NCBI GenBank assembly: GCA_030152865.1
Contig: JASLIW010000097.1
Coordinates: 1-39,640 of the forward strand
Source of the DNA: Bacteroides sp.
GTDB taxonomy: Bacteria > Bacteroidota > Bacteroidia > Bacteroidales > Bacteroidaceae
Direction: 5' to 3'
DNA length: 39,640 nucleotides
In this document: positions 39,608-39,640 of the stretch, one piece after another
Numbering within the stretch: the first letter of the stretch is position 1
Layout: each line of letters starts with the position of its first letter
Translations under genes and position numbers: made by a program
Notes under the pieces: model-generated
Told to the model about the DNA's origin: nothing
The model's input: the letters and a program-made list of their open reading frames with translations, nothing else
Database searches by the model: none

Positions 39608-39640
39608 GTATTTGTTGGAATTTCTTTTCAAAGAGTAAGA

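Noticed and set aside
1..39640. CRISPR array, prophage, insertion sequence or genomic island
   Set aside because: No regularly spaced repeats, integrase, transposase or terminal inverted repeats were seen; gene content is almost all core metabolism.

Overview
The window is a chromosomal segment from a Bacteroidota bacterium, most likely Bacteroidales and close to Bacteroidaceae. The signs are an OmpA-type major porin with a long AT-rich leader, a BT_3928-family protein, a two-domain DUF1599 protein, a class-typical DAHP synthase-chorismate mutase fusion, a GH3-serine hydrolase fusion, a PL13 heparin lyase lipoprotein, and repeated TTTG-N17-21-TAnnTTTG promoters with few Shine-Dalgarno sites. 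Base composition is moderately AT-rich and even. I see no insertion sequence, prophage, integrase or CRISPR array. Most of the window is core genome.

Layout. (1) 1-6.7 kb: the 3' part of a GH3/serine-hydrolase gene; a convergent operon of a four-domain sulfur-transfer flavoprotein (CoA-disulfide reductase, rhodanese, TusA and DsrE-like) plus a MarR regulator; a divergent lactate permease; and a GNAT acetyltransferase. (2) 6.8-11 kb: tRNA-Met(CAU) with clear promoter and terminator, a START-like protein, an LptF/LptG permease, RibBA, and a 56-residue 2[4Fe-4S] ferredoxin. (3) 11-16 kb: a MetA-family homoserine acyltransferase (acetyl type by residue Glu111), a U32-family protein, and convergent RadA plus a LuxR-type regulator with a degenerate receiver. 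(4) 16-22 kb: OmpA porin, bifunctional ThrA, heparin lyase I and NAD kinase. (5) 22-28.4 kb: a tightly packed run pdxJ-exbB-exbD-tonB/tolA-DJ-1-ispD-recG. (6) 28.6-33.4 kb: an M23/LysM peptidase, DUF1599, BT_3928, tpiA, SPOR and folE. (7) 33.4-39.6 kb, minus strand: dnaG, and the aromatic amino-acid operon pheA-aminotransferase-DAHPS/CM-tyrA.

The most notable signal is at the right edge. Upstream of pheA there is a complete candidate ribosome-mediated transcription attenuator: a promoter, a 32-codon leader ORF whose first 16 residues contain 6 Phe and 5 Tyr, an 8-nt antiterminator segment just after the aromatic codons, and a perfect 12-bp terminator hairpin with a T7 tract ending 14 nt before the pheA start codon. 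The operon makes both Phe and Tyr, so mixed Phe/Tyr codons are what such a sensor would need. The ACT domain of PheA has also lost the usual Phe-binding motifs, so attenuation could carry more of the control.

Other points of interest are a promoter, hairpin and small ORF in the ompA leader, palindromes sitting at predicted transcription starts (M23 peptidase, ferredoxin) and in the CoADR/lactate-permease divergent region, a heparin lyase gene outside any visible utilisation locus, and terminators embedded in or shared by convergent genes.
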